NCBI GenBank assembly: GCA_023436515.1
Contig: JAEZIV010000095.1
Coordinates: 1-7,006 of the forward strand
Origin: Bacillota bacterium
Lineage (GTDB): Bacteria; Bacillota; Clostridia; Acetivibrionales; DSM-1351
Direction: 5' to 3'
Length of the DNA stretch: 7,006 nucleotides
Below the pieces are notes generated by a model that was not told where the DNA came from, did no database searches, and was given only the letters and a program-made list of their open reading frames with translations. Positions 6,763 through 7,006 of this stretch are shown piece by piece. The stretch's first letter is position 1. The number at the start of each line of letters is the position of its first letter. Position numbers and translations under genes: made by a program.

Positions 6763-6813
6763 CCCAGGTTAAGTTTATCCTATTTCTTTGGCTAAGAACG
6801 ATCCTGGGTTTTT
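6763..6813 (+). terminator. Terminator-like stem-loop within the rpsJ leader
   Basis: CCCAGG (6763-6768) pairs with CCTGGG (6803-6808) and is followed at once by TTTTT (6809-6813). The 34-base loop contains a nested hairpin TTCTT/AAGAA (6784-6788 with 6794-6798). It lies 87 bases before rpsJ and so would act as an attenuator, or would release a leader RNA of about 220 nucleotides from P1. The large loop weakens it as a simple intrinsic terminator. Confidence 0.55.
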
Positions 6814-6844
6814 ATATAAAACGTTATGAAACACCCGGCGTAGT

Positions 6845-6886
6845 GTACAGACCAATACTTGTTGTACGTAACCAAATACAACGTAC
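6845..6886 (+). promoter_or_regulatory. Overlapping alternative hairpins next to the rpsJ ribosome binding site
   Basis: Three pairings compete for the same bases: GTACA 6845-6849 with TGTAC 6863-6867, GTTGTA 6861-6866 with TACAAC 6877-6882, and GTACGT 6864-6869 with ACGTAC 6881-6886. The last stem ends directly before the Shine-Dalgarno region, so the choice of pairing could influence ribosome access. Confidence 0.4.
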
Positions 6887-6887
6887 G

Positions 6888-6893
6888 AGGAGG
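6888..6893 (+). promoter_or_regulatory. Ribosome binding site of rpsJ
   Basis: A perfect AGGAGG lies seven bases before the ATG at 6901, as expected for a highly expressed ribosomal protein gene. Confidence 0.9.
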
Positions 6894-6900
6894 TATATGT

Positions 6901-7006
6901 ATGTCAAACAAACAGAAAATTCGTATCAGATTAAAAGCGTTCGATCATCAGGTATTAGATCAATCAGCTGAGAAAATTGTTGAAACTGCTAAGAGGACAG
7001 GAGCAA
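6901..7006 (+). CDS. rpsJ: 30S ribosomal protein S10 (NusE), 3' end outside the window
   Basis: Thirty-five complete codons are visible. The translation begins [20 protein letters not shown] and continues with [15 protein letters not shown]. This is the highly conserved N-terminus of bacterial S10, a small-subunit head protein that also acts as NusE in transcription antitermination. The family is normally about 102-105 residues, so roughly two thirds of the gene lies beyond the window. In Firmicutes rpsJ is usually the first gene of the S10-spc ribosomal protein cluster, so this should be the start of a long operon. The ATG is fixed by a perfect ribosome binding site and by the family start. 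The long upstream leader suggests control at the level of transcription elongation or translation. Confidence 0.98.
   Translation, partial: MSNKQKIRIRLKAFDHQVLDQSAEKIVETAKRTGA

Larger units (their letters stand above)
6590..6900 (+). promoter_or_regulatory. Long structured rpsJ leader, attenuator-like
   Basis: No gene is evident between P1 and rpsJ. Local stems visible by eye are CCTTAT/ATGAGG (6633-6638 with 6642-6647) and AAGGC/GCCTT (6599-6603 with 6632-6636), which exclude one another, and GTAA/TTAC (6661-6664 with 6668-6671). Longer-range pairs are TCCGG 6628-6632 with CCGGG 6694-6698, and AACCGGGC 6692-6699 with GCCCAGGTT 6762-6770 (one bulged A). The latter would block the terminator at 6763-6813. 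This is the logic of an antiterminator switch. I do not recognise a known riboswitch, T-box or r-protein leader, and the pairings come from manual inspection only. Confidence 0.45.

Overview
The window looks like a low-GC, Gram-positive chromosome, most likely a Clostridia member related to the cellulolytic Ruminiclostridium/Acetivibrio group. The evidence is AT-rich DNA, strong GGAGG-type ribosome binding sites, a lipoprotein with a clear lipobox, a type IV prepilin peptidase, and a ribosomal protein S10 start typical of Firmicutes. The genus is inferred from memory of gene families; no search was run.

Positions 1-3067 appear to be the end of a type IV pilus/secretion operon read on the + strand. 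It holds the 3' part of an exported or pilin-like protein (cut by the window edge), a 421-residue lipoprotein of unknown function, and the prepilin peptidase pilD with both catalytic aspartates and an intact zinc tetracysteine. Gaps between these genes are 21 and 2 bases, so they are probably co-transcribed. A 124-base AT-rich gap with a weak hairpin and weak promoter-like boxes follows. Then comes a 1064-residue secreted multidomain protein (3192-6386), which I place near the DUF5057 family. Its N-terminal two thirds is an internal duplication: a Rossmann/GATase-like domain plus an Ig-like domain carrying an EF-hand-type calcium loop occurs twice. Three further beta-rich domains follow. It is a plausible pilus-associated surface protein or adhesin.

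A hairpin at 6398-6425 probably closes the pilus cluster. The remaining 475 bases up to rpsJ (S10) contain no convincing gene but much regulatory structure. There is a strong-looking promoter with an A-tract UP element (6531-6582). A leader of about 310 bases follows, with three mutually exclusive long-range pairings that resemble an antiterminator/terminator switch. A second -10 box lies inside the leader, and competing hairpins end against the rpsJ ribosome binding site. The S10 operon begins at 6901 and runs off the window.

The two observations most worth following are the attenuator-like rpsJ leader and the duplicated calcium-loop architecture of the large surface protein. I see no CRISPR array, transposon, tRNA or rRNA.
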